Positions 35,141 through 47,026 are shown, counted from the first letter of the stretch. The stretch is 64,000 nucleotides of DNA from Adiantum capillus-veneris (GCA_014529385.2 CM043956.1:89585221-89649220), one strand, 5' to 3'. Made by a program: numbers and translations. Notes: generated from the sequence alone by a model not told the origin.

Positions 35141-35801
35141 TTTTTCTGGAAAGCGACTCTTGCAACAGCAATGTGCATAATGCATCAAACTTGACAACTT
35201 CTGGATTTCCTTGGGTCATAAGCCTCCAAGTACTAGCAAAAGTCTGGTAAGAATCTGGTAAGGCATCAAGAATAGTTTGCACAAGGGAACTGTCTGAAAT
35301 AACTTCACCTGCTTGCTCATTGATATCCTTGACACTAGCAGGGAAAGTGTCCATATCATCTTCCTCATGCATAATCTTCGACTCCAGATCTTTACGCAGC
35401 GAAGCAATTTTAGCCTCATTGTGGCTTGCATAAAGACCTGCTAGAATATCCCAAGCCTGTTTTGCAAATTTTGATGAACGGATGTGAGGAACAATGGTGC
35501 GCTTCACAGACAACGCAATCAATGCATGAGCCTGCGCATCCTTAACATCCCAACGAGCTTGTTCTGTCGTAGGTAAAACAAATCTAACAGCTACAATCCT
35601 TGCAGCAAGACTTGCAACAGCCTCAACATCGCCTACATCCTCAGAACTAGGACGTACATCAATGCCCTGCACAATGTTACAGACACCCTTTGACACAAGA
35701 ACATGTTGCATCAGATAAGCCCACATAGGGTAGTTGTCCCCATCCAACCTGTCCTCAGCAGAAAACATCTTGAACACATCTGTGATGTTGTTGTCAGCCA
35801 T
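34947..35801 (-). CDS. copia-2 gag (UBN2-type), frameshifted before the knuckle
   Basis: ATG 35801, 284 codons. MADNNITDVFKMFSAEDRL, then DGDNYPMWAYLMQHVL (the W of the copia gag N-terminus), AWDILAGLYASHNEAK, LRKDLESKIMHEEDDMDTF and ILDALPDSYQTFASTW. This is the standard copia gag domain order. The frame ends ENSGAKGQNEDALPLL because of an indel; the knuckle CHYC continues in the next frame. The protein would form capsids. Confidence 0.8.
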   Translation of the reverse strand: MADNNITDVFKMFSAEDRLDGDNYPMWAYLMQHVLVSKGVCNIVQGIDVRPSSEDVGDVEAVASLAARIVAVRFVLPTTEQARWDVKDAQAHALIALSVKRTIVPHIRSSKFAKQAWDILAGLYASHNEAKIASLRKDLESKIMHEEDDMDTFPASVKDINEQAGEVISDSSLVQTILDALPDSYQTFASTWRLMTQGNPEVVKFDALCTLLLQESLSRKNRTRQRAVEQAFIASQRKGGNNNAATSYGSATSGKNYVPNAFAGSNSSENSGAKGQNEDALPLL

Positions 35802-36146
35802 GATAAATGTTGCACCTGATGTGAAAACTGCCCGAAAATAGGAGAAACGGAGCCAGAATAACCTGTGCTATATAGAACTAACCGTAAAGGACTATAAGGC
35901 ACATGTTATGCAAAAATCGGCATTGACAGAAATTTTGCACAAAATGACGAAATAGCCTGTGTAGTACTGTCTATAGTGGAAACGGAGGCCAAAATGAGCC
36001 CAATCAAAATTCTGAGTAGACCGTGCTCTACAAGCTCACCCAAAATATTTGTCGACCTGCACGCTTGCCAAAGCTCACTGAAATTGGAGAAAGTGAGCAG
36101 GCGTGTGTTGGAGCAGTTGGCAACTAAGCCCAGGAGGACGTGACCT

Positions 36147-36158
36147 ACTCTGATACCA
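36147..36158 (-). promoter_or_regulatory. copia-2 primer-binding site
   Basis: TGGTATCAGAGT on the minus strand, two bases from the LTR; iMet type with a changed last base. Confidence 0.85.
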
Positions 36159-36160
36159 AT

Positions 36161-36388
36161 TGTTCGAATTAGGGTTGCAGAGAAACACACACAGCTTGGA
36201 GAAGACAAAGGAAGCTCAAGGCACACAAAAGAGAGTGTGTTAATTAGTGTACAATGGAAAAAATGGATAGCCCTAGAGTGATGGGTGTATATACAATGCA
36301 CGGGGGGAAAAACCTCCTAAAGAAGGAAAAAATGCCCCGGCCGTCCTAATGTGTTCACACACATCACTACCACATGTATATGGTAACA
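36161..36388 (-). repeat. copia-2 5' LTR
   Basis: 228 bp; matches the split 3' LTR (27657-27781, 31295-31397) with a few substitutions. Confidence 0.9.
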
Positions 36389-36393
36389 TGTGT

Positions 36394-36453
36394 GTGTCCT
36401 CTTCGCCATGGCCTTTTGGCTCCATCCTCCCTAGCCGGCTTCTCCTCAAATTG
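36394..36453 (+). repeat. X 5' LTR, second part
   Basis: Matches the end of the X 3' LTR (cctctt..ccatggccttt..ggctccatcctcc). The exact LTR end is uncertain (36453 or up to about 36500). 36454-36545 is X interior without recognised content; no clear primer-binding site. Confidence 0.6.
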
Positions 36454-36545
36454 TAAATATTTTAAAGGAGAAGGAGACGGATCCGTTACCTTCTTTGGAT
36501 GGTATTGTTAATTCATTGCAGGAAGAAGAGAAATGGGTACCACGT

Positions 36546-36768
36546 TGGAGAGGGGGAAAGGGGAACACGCCCACCACACAAGCAGAGGCATCTCAATAGA
36601 TCAGGGCACTCACAGCACCCCTATCCTCTCAAACAAACCTTCAAAAAATCCACTGCTTGCTAGCAGAGCTCCAGCTGCACGTCACCTAATCCCACACACC
36701 CTTAACAGTACCGCAATTGAACTCACCTACACCACGATGCTCAATCCTTGCCCTCCAGCACACATGAA

Positions 36769-36809
<41 letters not shown>

Positions 36810-38269
36810 GATTCACACACGGCTGGCTTGAGGCGTAGACATACACGTACGCGACACTGCGAATTGCACAAGAGCGTAAGACGAGAGTAGGAGGGAAGGG
36901 GGAAGACACCAAAGTGTGGGCAATCCCTGCTTTCCTTTTCTCAACACAGCCTAGTACAAATAGCCTCATCGGCAAAGCCTCAACGGGTGCAAAAAACTAA
37001 TCACGGCAACCCATGTTGGTACCATCACCGGGAACCGAACTTTTCTCCTCTTGCGTTCGTTTTCAAGGCATGCACGCACGTGAGCTCCTCCCTCTCGAGC
37101 TCTCGTCACTCGAAAGACGTCTATCCAACAACCTCCTCTTGAGCTCGCTTCACCCTCGGCCAAGCCAGTGAAGAAGAAGCTCGACCTCCGCCCAAAAACC
37201 CTTCTTGCTTCACCCTTTCTTAAAAGACCCAAGAAAAAACCTTCTCCAAGGTGGACAATGACGGCACCGTTGTTGCCCTCCTTCTTTTTTAACCCTAGTC
37301 AAAGGAAAAAAATATCCCCTTTTTTCTGAAGATAATGCTCGCCCCTTTATTTACTAAACCTCCTCCTTTTTCAAACCAAAAAAGCTTCGTTTTTTGGCAA
37401 CGGGGCAAGGCGTCACTTCCCTTGAGTCTCACTTAGACCTCTTCTTTTCCCCAACTTATCCATTAAGCTCATTGGTTTTCTTTTTTCCACTTGACTCCAA
37501 CCACCCTTTTGCCTTTCCATTTATGCCCAAGAGGACTTAGAGTACTTGGTTCGCACACCATCGCTGCTCCACGTGCCCGAGCTCAAAAATATCCTTGTCA
37601 GCACGCCTAACAACACGGCACGATGAGCACATACTCAACCATCGGCAAACATTCCACAGGTCATAACTTGCCCATCTAAGCTCCTAAGGGCAATGCTCCA
37701 CAGCTCTAGCTTTACGCGTGTATCCATTGATTCTAGTTTTGGCCACCTGTCTATACCTACCCTGCTCATCGGCGATCTTCAAAGCATTCCATCTTCGGAC
37801 AATCATAACTTTCACACCGGGATTCCGTTTGAAGAGCCGTCTGGACCAACTTAGAGAGTATCTTGAAGACCATATTGTAGAGCATCAAATCTGCATCTCG
37901 GGCACCTTTACCTTTCAACCCCACTGGACCATTTTGGGACCTTTTTGACCAAAAACATTGCATTACACATACACTTTCACTAACAATTTCCTACCCAGGC
38001 CCTCCACATTGGGCTTGGCCCCTTGTTCTGCACCTGCTAGCATCCATAGCTTTGCATAGAGCACTTCCCTGCACATATCGACTTCGGTTGCACCATCATT
38101 GCCCACCTCCCTGTTGAACATTCACGTTCAACCAAAAGTAGCCTTATTGAACTTGAAACTTGCAACACTTTGTAAACACCCAAGCACATTAGAAAGCACA
38201 CAACCATATGCACAATATGTACAAAATTATATATCTGCTACTCTTGAGTCCCTTCAAGTGGGTTGCCCA
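36546..38269 (-). repeat. G1 3' LTR
   Basis: 1724 bp. On the minus strand it starts TGGGCAACCCACTTGAAGGG after the tract GACAAGGGGGGT. Contains (TC)n at 36772-36808. Relative to the right LTR it has about 0.34 kb extra (37146-37490) and lacks about 0.24 kb (55013-55255). Confidence 0.75.
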
Positions 38270-38282
38270 ACCCCCCTTGTCA
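38270..38282 (-). promoter_or_regulatory. G1 polypurine tract
   Basis: TGACAAGGGGGGT on the minus strand directly before the 3' LTR; primes plus-strand DNA synthesis. Confidence 0.65.
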
Positions 38283-38299
38283 CAATCTGATTCACATCA

Positions 38300-39589
38300 G
38301 GCACCACTCCTAAATCAAAGTACAGCTTGAGCCATGCCCCATTTACCCTGTGCCTGAGAAGCTTACCATTAACTCTTACCAACTGATAGGTCCCATTCAG
38401 AAACGCCTTTTGCAATTTGTACGGACCCATCAATTTCTTCTTGAACTTATTCTAGAAGGTGAAGTCTAGGTAGCTCTCGTATCTCATTACCAGGTCTCCT
38501 TCCTCTATCTTCTTGTCTGGAAGACTCTTATTGAATTTGGCCACTCGTCTTTTCTGCTGCTTCACGTAGTAGTCTGCTGCTGCTTCTCTATCCATCTATA
38601 ATCCTCAAGGCTGAGAATCCTATCTTGTAAGACAGCTTGTGGAGTGGCATTGATGCGCCACATACCTTTCAAAGCACAAAGTTTTGCATGCACTGGCAGC
38701 ACTGCCTCCTTACCATAAACCAGCTCAAATGGAGTAAAGTTGGTCGCCACTTTGTAGGACGTCCTATAGGCCCGTAGACAATTCTCTAGATTAATCTTCC
38801 ATTCAGTCTCCTGCTTATACACATACTTGGTCAGCATCTTAATGATTTTTCCATTAGCACTCTCCACAAGATCATTGCATTGGGGATGATAAGGCGAGGA
38901 AAACCGATGCCGAATCTTTAGTTTTTCCACCAATGCCTGCATAAGCTTGCTTCAGAATCCTTGGCCTCTATCAGAAATGAGTACCCACAACACTCCAAAA
39001 TGACAAGATATGTTATCAAAAACAAAGTGGGCTACAATCTGTGCATTTACCTCCTTCAAAGCTTTGGCCTTGATCCACCTGGTGAGGTAGTCGATGGCTA
39101 CCACAACATACTTCTTACCACTTGTACCAACTGTAGACTTAGGGAGTGGGCCGATGGCATCCAAACCCCACTTCTCAAAATCATTCTGAGCAACAATCAC
39201 TCCCTGTGACTCGGCTACCAAACGTTTCTCTCCTATAGTCTGGCATTCATGGTAGGTCTTGCACCAATAGTGTACATCCTTCACTACTGCATGCCACCAA
39301 AAACACCCGCCCTCAACAATCAAAATAGTACTAAACCTTTCCCCTGGTGTTCGCTCTCCTCATGACATTGTTCCAGCACCAAGTTAATCTCTTCTTTATA
39401 GAGTACTCTCCTCAGTAGCCCGTCTCTATTGTAGGTCGTCAGGTCTTCACCTACTATGGTAAACTTGTGAGCTTTTTGAACTATCCTCCTCCTCTTCAGT
39501 TTAGACAAACCTTGAGGACACTGCCCTATACTCAAAAAATCTTCCACCTCCTTCAATGACTCCCTACCTATGTATGTGTCCGGGGCCAC
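38300..39589 (-). pseudogene. G1 integrase
   Basis: Minus strand. The zinc-binding region shows HEESEHQGKG and YHECQTIGE. Catalytic core: D in WGLDAIGPLP, D in LISDRGQGF, E in LVESANGKI. Then FTPFELVYGKEAVLP and a C-terminal NGTYQLVRVNGKLLRHRVNG, WLKLYFDLGVVP. Integrase inserts the element DNA into chromosomes. TGA follows RGQGF (about 38949), another stop lies near 38452, and a frameshift near 39320 splits the zinc region from the core. The final frame runs through the purine tract into the LTR. Confidence 0.85.
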
Positions 39590-39740
39590 ATATATATCTT
39601 GATATGTACCTGCACCTTACTGCTTGCTAGCTGATCTCTCTCTTGGTTGTGCTCTCTCTTCACATGTTTGAACTGGATTTCCCTAGAGAACTTCAACAGC
39701 TTTTTGATGGGAAAGAACCAATGCTTTAAGGAATGTCTAT

Positions 39741-40523
39741 TTACCTACCATTGGCCTTGATGACCAATAAGGCATCACCTTTGACCACTAACCTGGAAAT
39801 GCCGAACTCAACACATTGTTTCAAACCTAGATGGAGGGCGAGATATTTTGCTTCATTGCTGGTATGAACATCCTCCAAAGCATAGGATTTTGAGAATTTT
39901 ACCTTGCCATGTGGATCGTGTATCACCACACCTCCACCAGCTTTCTTTATCACCCTCCTATATGCACCATCAAACCACATGGTAAAAGCTCCCACCAGTT
40001 CTGGCTCCTCTTTGGCTTCATATCGTACCACTCTTGGATAAATTGGCAAATCTATGGCCTTGCTGACCAAAATGTCCACTAAATGGGATCGACTTGTATG
40101 GTCAATCTTGAACTCAAACTCGAATTCCTGTAACTCTATTACCCACTTCATGATCCGCTTCCCTGGCTTTAAGTGTAACACCACCTCAAGCAATAGATTG
40201 TTAGCCGTTAACACATAAAACTTATGTACAATGAGGTGCACTTTGAACTTCTTGCAAGCAAAAACCAATGCCATGACCCACTGCTTCGCTTCAGTGTAAG
40301 TCACCTCTCCAGGACTTATCACCCTGCTTTCAAAGTAGATATGCTTATAGATCCTTCCTACCTTTTGAAGTAGCACCGCCCCAATAGCCAGTGTACCTAT
40401 CGTCATTGCCACATAGAAATCATCCTCTTGGCTTAGAGGGCACACAGTTGGCAGCTGACACAAAATTTCTTTCACCCTGTCAAAAGCTTCTTGAGCATCT
40501 TCATCCCATTCAAAGCCATGCAC
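39741..40523 (-). pseudogene. G1 RT C-terminus, RNase H and second RNase H
   Basis: Continues the RT interrupted by L2. Starts HGFEWDEDAQEAFDRVKEIL (RT/RNase H junction), then RNase H with KQWVMALVFACKKFKVHLI and IMKWVIELQEFEFEFKID. A second RNase H-like domain follows: WFDGAYRR, GGGVVIHDPHG, SNEAKYLALHLGLK and VVKGDALLVI, giving the D-E-D pattern. Double RNase H is known from Tat-lineage plant gypsy elements. About 260 codons are open in this part, but it is separated from its RT. Confidence 0.8.
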
Positions 40524-41001
40524 TGCTACAAATGGGAGCGCGGAGAGCCCTGAAAAATATGAAAATAACATGCTACAATCCATAAACGAGCGAATCTACA
40601 TACCTGACGACTCGCACAAGCACATAATCCAAGCGATATGCGAAAAGGGAGATAGGGAGCGGGAAAAGGCATGAGAGCACGTGTAGGCGCACCTCCTAGA
40701 GCGGAGTGCTACGCCGGTACGGCGAGAGAGGAGAGAGGAGAGGAGACAAGAATACACAAACACTGAGTGCAATCTCCCCCCATGCAAGAGTGACCATTTC
40801 CCTCTTGCACGTATTTGTTTTATAGATTTCTTAAATGGTCAATTGTGAGTACAAAGTGGTCGGCCGGTCATAAATGGTCGAAGCTTATAAAGAGCACTTG
40901 AATAGTACATGAAATATATTTTCGTATGCATAGGCTTAGCTCGATCAAGCCTTTTCCACCTGTCAGCTACAATAATTAATAGAAATATCAATTCCATTAC
41001 A
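40524..41001 (-). repeat. L2 3' LTR
   Basis: 478 bp, minus strand TGTAATGGAATTGATATT...TTTGTAGCA, about as similar to L1 LTRs as family members are. Confidence 0.9.
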
Positions 41002-43339
41002 TACCTCTCCGTTGGAAAGCAACTGTCCTCAATTTGCGAAGATAAAAATCTGCAAACAATACTTGTCAAAAATAGTGATTAGTATGTTGTGTCACAAACA
41101 TCACATAATAAAACAAAAATTTATGAAACTAGACAACATTAGCTTATGCCTGTTGTCATCCACGTACTACCTATTCTAGTGTCCCATACCACTAGAATAA
41201 GCAGTATATGTCATACCCTGATGAATCAGGATATCATTGGTCACACTCATCATTCAATAATCATTTCTCATCAATCTCAAATCCAATTTCATAAATACTA
41301 TCATGACAGAAAAGCATCGATATATACCAATTCCCAATCCAAATCCGAATCCAAAATATCTTTCATTTTCTATACCCGGGTAACAAAATCATACCAGTTA
41401 CAGTGGTGGCCATCCACTACAGCATGATTTTGTGATCGGTGTTGCCTAAACCGGTGAATCTACACCTCACATGCTGCCTAAATCGACGAATCGGCACTTG
41501 TGCTGCCTAAACCGCTGGATCTGCACTTAATATTGGTGGAAACAGTAAATATCTTATTTATCATCATGCTGCCTAAACCAACGGATCTGCACGAATGCTG
41601 CCTAAGTCGGCGAATCTGCATTTGATATTGTTTTAAAAAAATCATAAATCGGCAATTTATCAACGTGCTACCTAAATTGGCGGATCTGCACAAGGATGAG
41701 TATCTACACACTGCCTAGATCGGCGAATCTGTGTGTCCGTGACCAATGGACTAGGATAGGCATAAAAATATAACATTTATCACATGTGTGAGATCAATTT
41801 GGAGCATGTTTGAGTAGGAGGGTACTTACAAACTGTTGTTTACGAATGCAAATTATCTTACTTGATGTGAGTAGCTATAGAGCTTAATGAAAAATGATGT
41901 CAATCAAAATTCATTCAATGTAAGTAGGAGCCAAGATGTGAGAAGTGTTTGATTTCATAGTGTATAGGACAATGCACACAAACAAAATATGAACAAAGTA
42001 GTGATGTATTCGATGGACATACCTGGGGGATATATTGCAGCTGAAAATGTATGTACCTGTGTGTGTATGTAGTGTCTTTTTGAATGGAATTAGTAAACAC
42101 AACAAGGTGTGCTGTGACACAATCTTGTATGAGAGAGTCAGTATACTCAACCAGTAGTAAATATATAGATTAGTTTACATATTTGATTGGTAACAAGCAA
42201 GGAAGGTATCATAGAATCTAATAGAACATGGCTAGTATATTCTCATTCAAGATTTTTAAAATAATTTTTCAAAATATAACAATGAGATGACTTATATGTT
42301 TGCCTCATATTATGCCTTGCATCGGTTGGTGTGAATCTTAGATAATAAACAAGCTAGAAAAATGAAGATCATTATCAAAATCATTTGGTTAAGTTTAGTC
42401 AAGACAAAGAGTGGTATTTTTGTAAAGTTGTGGTAAACCTAAGAAAGATAACGGTGTTGTCCATTTCTATTGTAATGAACAATCAACAAAAGCTAACAAT
42501 GAGCCATTTGAAGAGGACAAAATTAAGAAATGCTCACAATTTTGTAAGTGCAATAAATTTTAAGCCCTGCAAATGAGTTTATGACAGTTGACAACCTCGG
42601 TAGATGGAAGAAGGCACAAAAAGATCATGTTGCATACTCATTGGGAAAAAAAATCATGGAAATTGTGCCATAAGAAGTCACAAATCATAAGTAAAACGAC
42701 TTATGTTAAAAGATCAATAAGAGCCTAATACTAGCTATCGAAGAGAGTGGTTGAATTATTTGCTTTTATCAATACACATTAATATTGCCTAATTTTGAAG
42801 TCTAAGGTCAATTGGGCATCTTAGATGCTAATTTAACATTACAATGACGAGCGTGAGGGGATAGAATGATTTGATACATTGTAGTATCGTGCCGTGTGGG
42901 TAAGACCAATCCTCTAGAGGGTTTTGTAGCTTCATGGAGACCTTGAGACCGGGAAATATGGAGGGTCATGAGAAGATGAGGAATTGCAAAGCCATGTGAT
43001 AGGTTGCTTGATTGTAGAGGCTCTTCTACACCACGATAGTTTGATAATTGAAATATGCATGGGATCATTGGTACCAATGAGATATGATCGTATCCATGAG
43101 TTGAACCGATGATGCCCAATGGTGCCTTGGAATTGTTTCCGTGAGGAGAGATATGAGAGCAGGCTGATACACACTCCTTGTGGATCTAGTCCAAAGTCTG
43201 GGTACTAAAATAAAATGAAGTAATGGGGGTGTTAAAGAGTGGTTCGCACTTTGTGTGCGACTAGAGCTTGAGGAGGGTTACATGGCGGAAGATGGGTGGG
43301 AACCACCCGTGGTGCAAATTATTAAAGGGGGAAATGAAA

Positions 43340-43421
<82 letters not shown>

Positions 43422-44746
43422 TTGCCTGCAATGATGGCGAGGGTATCGCGCACCTGGAGCGACCGTCGTGCAAAAGGAAACCAACGCCGGAGGAAGGGGG
43501 GGCAGAAGAGGGGATCTGCAAGATAGCAAGGGAGCTTCGATCTGAAGCGGCTGTTGGCGGCCAGCAGCTCAGCAGGAGGGCATCAAAGGTCTGGGGGTCT
43601 GCCAGTTATTAGAGAAAGGGTCGACCTCCTTCTGCAGTAGGTTGAATCCGCGAAGTTTGCAGTTTGGACACGACAAAAATCTATGTTGAGAGAATCATGG
43701 ATGTGTGCGTGCGTGTAGCTCAATTTGAGCGTTCCAACAAGACCTGTGTGCCTTTGCTTTCAGGGCCAGGTTGGTGGTATACAAGATGTGCTGGCGAGGC
43801 TGACATCCTGTGGGCCTTTGAGGAGAGGAGGGCCGAAAGCGGCATGCACGGCTGTAATTGGTTGCAGGACAGAATTAAGCTCTGCTGATGCGAGTGCTCC
43901 ACACCTCGGACGTGGCAAAGCACAAAAGGATATGGTTGTAGGTGTATGGGCGCCCTAAGTCACAGAGAGTGACGAGAGCAAGCATGTCGTAGATTTACAT
44001 TGGTTGGCTGGAGGATTGAGTTCGTTGTATGAGTGGAGGGTGTATTCCATGAGTGTTGGGCTGCACGTGCAGTGGTACCCGCGAGTAAACATGCCAAAAA
44101 AAAGGGTTGGGCATGAGTAGGTGAAGTAGGCGATTGGGTGGTTGCTATGGCGTGCCAACTAAAAAGAAAACATACCAACAACATTCGTTGTAGGCTGGTG
44201 ATAAGTTTAAAAAAATAAAAAAAATGACGGGCGAGCGGCTATCGGCCGCTGCATGGTGAGCCTAGAGCTGGTTGGGGTAGGCACGGGCGTAGTGAATAGC
44301 TTGTGGGACGACTGGTTTGGAGAGAGTCGAGTGGGAAGCTGTGTGTGTGGTTGGTAAGCATACCATGCAACCAAAAGAATGTGGCTGTTAGAAGATGAAA
44401 AGGAGAGAGAGAGAGAGAGAGAGAGCCGGGTTGACTAGTGCTCGCACAGCCGCAAATGTTGCATGGCGAGAAGGTAAAAAGCAGTGGGAGAGTACGTGCT
44501 CAGGCTTTCCTCGGATCCACATGTCAAGGTGATGCTCATTGCCACCCGTCACAGGTGGTAGCCTGAGGGGCATACCTAGGTTGCATGCGTAGTGCTCTTC
44601 CTAGAGCATACACAGCGCTTCCATGCATGGTAGGGACAAAACGTGAACTGCGAGCTCTAATTCGGTTGTCAGAGTCCAGTGCAGCGTCCCCTTCTTCTTT
44701 TGATTGTGCTCCTATTGACTTAAATCGCGCTTGGCTTCCTATTAAG
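41002..44746 (-). other. L2 interior
   Basis: Purine tract next to the 3' LTR (CGGAGAGGTA on the minus strand). AT-rich DNA to about 43000, an (AT)n tract at about 43344-43419, then GC-richer DNA with a short (GA)n near 44404-44426. No ORF looks genuine. Confidence 0.5.
41446..41735 (-). repeat. Dispersed motif array in L2
   Basis: Seven variants of tgctgcctaaatcggcgaatc (plus-strand reading), the reverse complement of the L1 array at 17255-17455. Confidence 0.8.
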
Positions 44747-44816
44747 GCTTCCATAGCACAGCTGGTAGTGCACCTGTCTCATACAGGGAGACATGGGTTT
44801 GAATCCCATTGGATGT
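44747..44816 (+). tRNA. tRNA-like sequence, CAU-type, degenerate
   Basis: Folds as a cloverleaf: acceptor GCTTCCA/TGGATGT (one mismatch, one G.T), D-arm GCAC-AGCTGGTA-GTGC, T-arm ATGGG-TTTGAAT-CCCAT. The anticodon arm CCTGT-CTCAT-ACAGG has a perfect 5-bp stem but a 5-base loop, two bases short, so the anticodon (CAT in ctCATac) is not properly presented. Most likely a tRNA pseudogene captured inside L2; the parent could be an organellar-type Met or Ile(CAU) tRNA. Confidence 0.5.
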
Positions 44817-45343
44817 AAAAAGTTAGCAGTCTCTTTTTCTTATTTTTTTTCTAAAAAGCACGGGATAATGTAAGGTGGTTAAGCAATTCTCTACTTGCTT
44901 AACCATAATTAGACAAAAATTAATCATGAAACTTGTTAATTAAGATTCCAAATTGTCACTTAGCTTCGCCTGTGTATTATCCCTCATGTTGTAGCGTGTC
45001 CTCTCTCGCATGTATCTGATTCTCTCCTTTGTGTGGTATACATGTTGCATTTAGTGTCCCATGCATGAGGCGTGCGGTCTCCGATTGTGATTGATTGGTG
45101 CATGCGTGTGTTCTACATGTTGCGTATCTCCTTCCTGTCATGCACAACGGGGCTTCTTGTCTCTTTGTCAATCACAACGTTCTTGTTTTCGATATCATAA
45201 TCGTAATTAAGGGTCATTTAACCATCACTCCTTGTTAATTAATCACTATTACTTATACTAATTGTAAACGATCGCAATGCATAAAACACTTTTCTTTGGG
45301 TAAGTAGTCTTCTCCGCGTCGGATTGATTGGAGCGTCGCCATA
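44817..45343 (-). other. L2 leader region
   Basis: Non-coding DNA between the tRNA-like sequence and the primer-binding site; no ORF or repeat recognised. Confidence 0.5.
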
Positions 45344-45355
45344 GCTCTGATACCA
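45344..45355 (-). promoter_or_regulatory. L2 primer-binding site
   Basis: TGGTATCAGAGC on the minus strand, one base from the LTR. Confidence 0.9.
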
Positions 45356-45356
45356 C

Positions 45357-45836
45357 TGCTACAAATGGGAGTGCGCAGAGCCCTGCAAAATATGAAAATA
45401 ACATGCTACAATCCATAAACGAGCGAATCTACATACCTGACGACTCACACAAGCACATAATCCAAGCGATACGCGAAGAGAGGGAGATAGGGAACGGGAA
45501 AAGGCATGAGAGCATGTGTAGGCGCACCTCCTAGAGTGGAGTGCTACGCCGGCACGGCGAGAGAGGAGAGAGGAGAGGAGAGAAGAATACACAGACACTG
45601 GGTGCAATCTCCCTCCGTGCAAGAGTGACCATTTCCCTCTTGCACGTATTTGTTTTATAGATTTCTTAAATGGTCAATTGTGAGTACAAAGTGGCCGGCC
45701 GGTCATAAATGGTCGAAGCTTATAAAGCGCACTTAAATAATACATGAAATATATTTCCGTATGCATAGGCCTAGCTCGGTCAAGCCTTTTCCACCTATCA
45801 GCTGCAATAATTAATAGAAATATCAATTCCATTACA
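45357..45836 (-). repeat. L2 5' LTR
   Basis: 480 bp; matches 40524-41001 closely. Followed on the right by TSD TGCAC. Confidence 0.9.
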
Positions 45837-45841
45837 TGCAC

Positions 45842-46640
45842 CTGTTGAGTCCTCTTTTGGAGAGGATACACATATTGTGACAGCATTAAAAAAAAACGCA
45901 ACAAGTACTTTATCTTATGCACAAAGGATGCCAAGCCTTGTGCGCTAGAGGGAGGCTCCATCAAAACTAGCGCCTTGACTTTCTCCGGATCTGCCTCAAT
46001 TCCATTTTGTGAAACCACATGGCCTAGCAACTGTGCTCGAGGTTGTGCTAGCTTGCACTTCTTAGGATTCAACTAACCTCCTTCTTCGTCCAGTCTTTGA
46101 AAACATAGCTGGAGCTTTGGCAAAGGATCCGCCCTTGAGCTATAACATCCAATGTCATCCATGAAAACTCTAATGAACCTGCCCAAATAGGGACCAAACA
46201 CCCTTTCATCCAGTCTTAGAAGGTGGCATAGGCATTTACCAAACCAAATGGCATCCTGCAATAGGCAAAACATCCCCATGGAGAGATAAACATCGTCTTC
46301 AGCTGGTCTTTAAGGGCAATCCCTATTTGAAAGTACCCTAACAATCCATCCATAATAGAGTCTCTCTCATGATATGCCACTTGATTTAAGATTTCATCTT
46401 TGAATGGCAGCGAGTAGTGGTTTCTCTTGGTCGCTGCATTTAATGGCTTGTAGTCGACACACACCTGCCATTTCCCATTCTTCTTAGGGGTGATAACCAC
46501 CGTAGAAACCCACTCTGACTCCTTCACGGGGTATATGATACCTGCATCTAACAATTGGTTAATCTCCTGCCAAAGAGCCTCCTTTTGAATATCCCGTAAC
46601 CTCCTTAGCTTTTGCACCTTTGGTTTGCACCCTTCTTTAA
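45842..46640 (-). pseudogene. G1 reverse transcriptase, N-terminal and palm region
   Basis: Reads QEINQLLDAGIIYPVKESEW, WVSTVVITPKKNGKWQVCVD, YKPLNAATKRNHYSLPF, GYFQIGIALKDQLKTMF, FAYCRMPFGLVNAYATF, the catalytic VFMDDIGCYS (usually Y/F-x-DD), then NPKKCKLAQPRAQLLGHVV. RT copies element RNA into DNA. A frameshift near 46220-46280 and a stop at 46073 break the frame. It is cut at 45842 by L2 and continues at 40523. Family length and order are otherwise normal. Confidence 0.85.
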
Positions 46641-47026
46641 GAACTATCTTGTGCTCTACACCCTTTGCCCCTCATAGATCCTTGTACTTTGTTGCAAATA
46701 TATTCAAAAAAGAGGCACACAGCTCGACATAACCTTCTCTCTCTTGCTTGGTCAAAATCTTTGCTTAGCATAGCAGTTACCTCTTCCATACCTATGCCAT
46801 GAACCTGTGGTTACACCTCTTCTTTTTCATGGGAGCCTTCAACAGTGACCCCAAACAAGTCGGCATCTATCTTTAGCATATCACCCTCGCTTTCCTCTTC
46901 CTCAGTATCTGTGTAGCCCTTGTCATGGGCTGTCTCAATTTTGTATTCATAGCTTGTTGTATCATCTTCATCTTTCTTTACCCCAGGGTGAAAATGACTC
47001 TCTTTGGTCTTTAAATCAAGCACCAA
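46641..47026 (-). pseudogene. G1 protease-RT linker
   Basis: Acidic linker (TDTEEEESEGDMLKIDADLF) in a partly open frame 46811-47026, then decayed sequence up to the RT. No domain recognised. Confidence 0.5.

Larger units (their letters stand above)
27657..36388 (-). mobile_element. Ty1/copia element copia-2, about 5.2 kb plus nested insert
   Basis: 5' LTR 36161-36388 (right), 3' LTR 27657-27781 plus 31295-31397 (left, split). LTRs begin TGTTSGAATTAGGGTTGCAG on the plus strand and end GGTAACA. Flanks are TGTGT on both sides, within a (GT)n tract. Primer-binding site 36147-36158, purine tract CCAGGGGGAATT next to the 3' LTR. Coding order on the minus strand is gag, protease, integrase, RT, RNase H: copia order. 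It sits in the X 5' LTR. Confidence 0.85.
40524..45836 (-). mobile_element. Non-autonomous LTR element L2 (same family as L1), 5.3 kb
   Basis: LTRs 40524-41001 and 45357-45836, TSD TGCAC at 40519-40523 and 45837-45841, iMet primer-binding site at 45344-45355. Inserted in the G1 RT: removing it rejoins LQKRTQQ to VHGFEWDED in frame. No gag or pol. Near the 3' LTR it shares with L1 the motif array and the block tacccgggtaacaaaatcat (inverted in L1). The rest differs from L1 and includes a tRNA-like sequence. Confidence 0.9.

Noticed and set aside
36541-36545. cacgt as TSD of G1 with aacgt near 62504
   Set aside because: The right LTR is truncated in U3, so the match would be fortuitous and is imperfect.
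44585-44818. 77-codon plus-strand frame in L2
   Set aside because: Its end is a translation through the tRNA-like sequence; not a gene.
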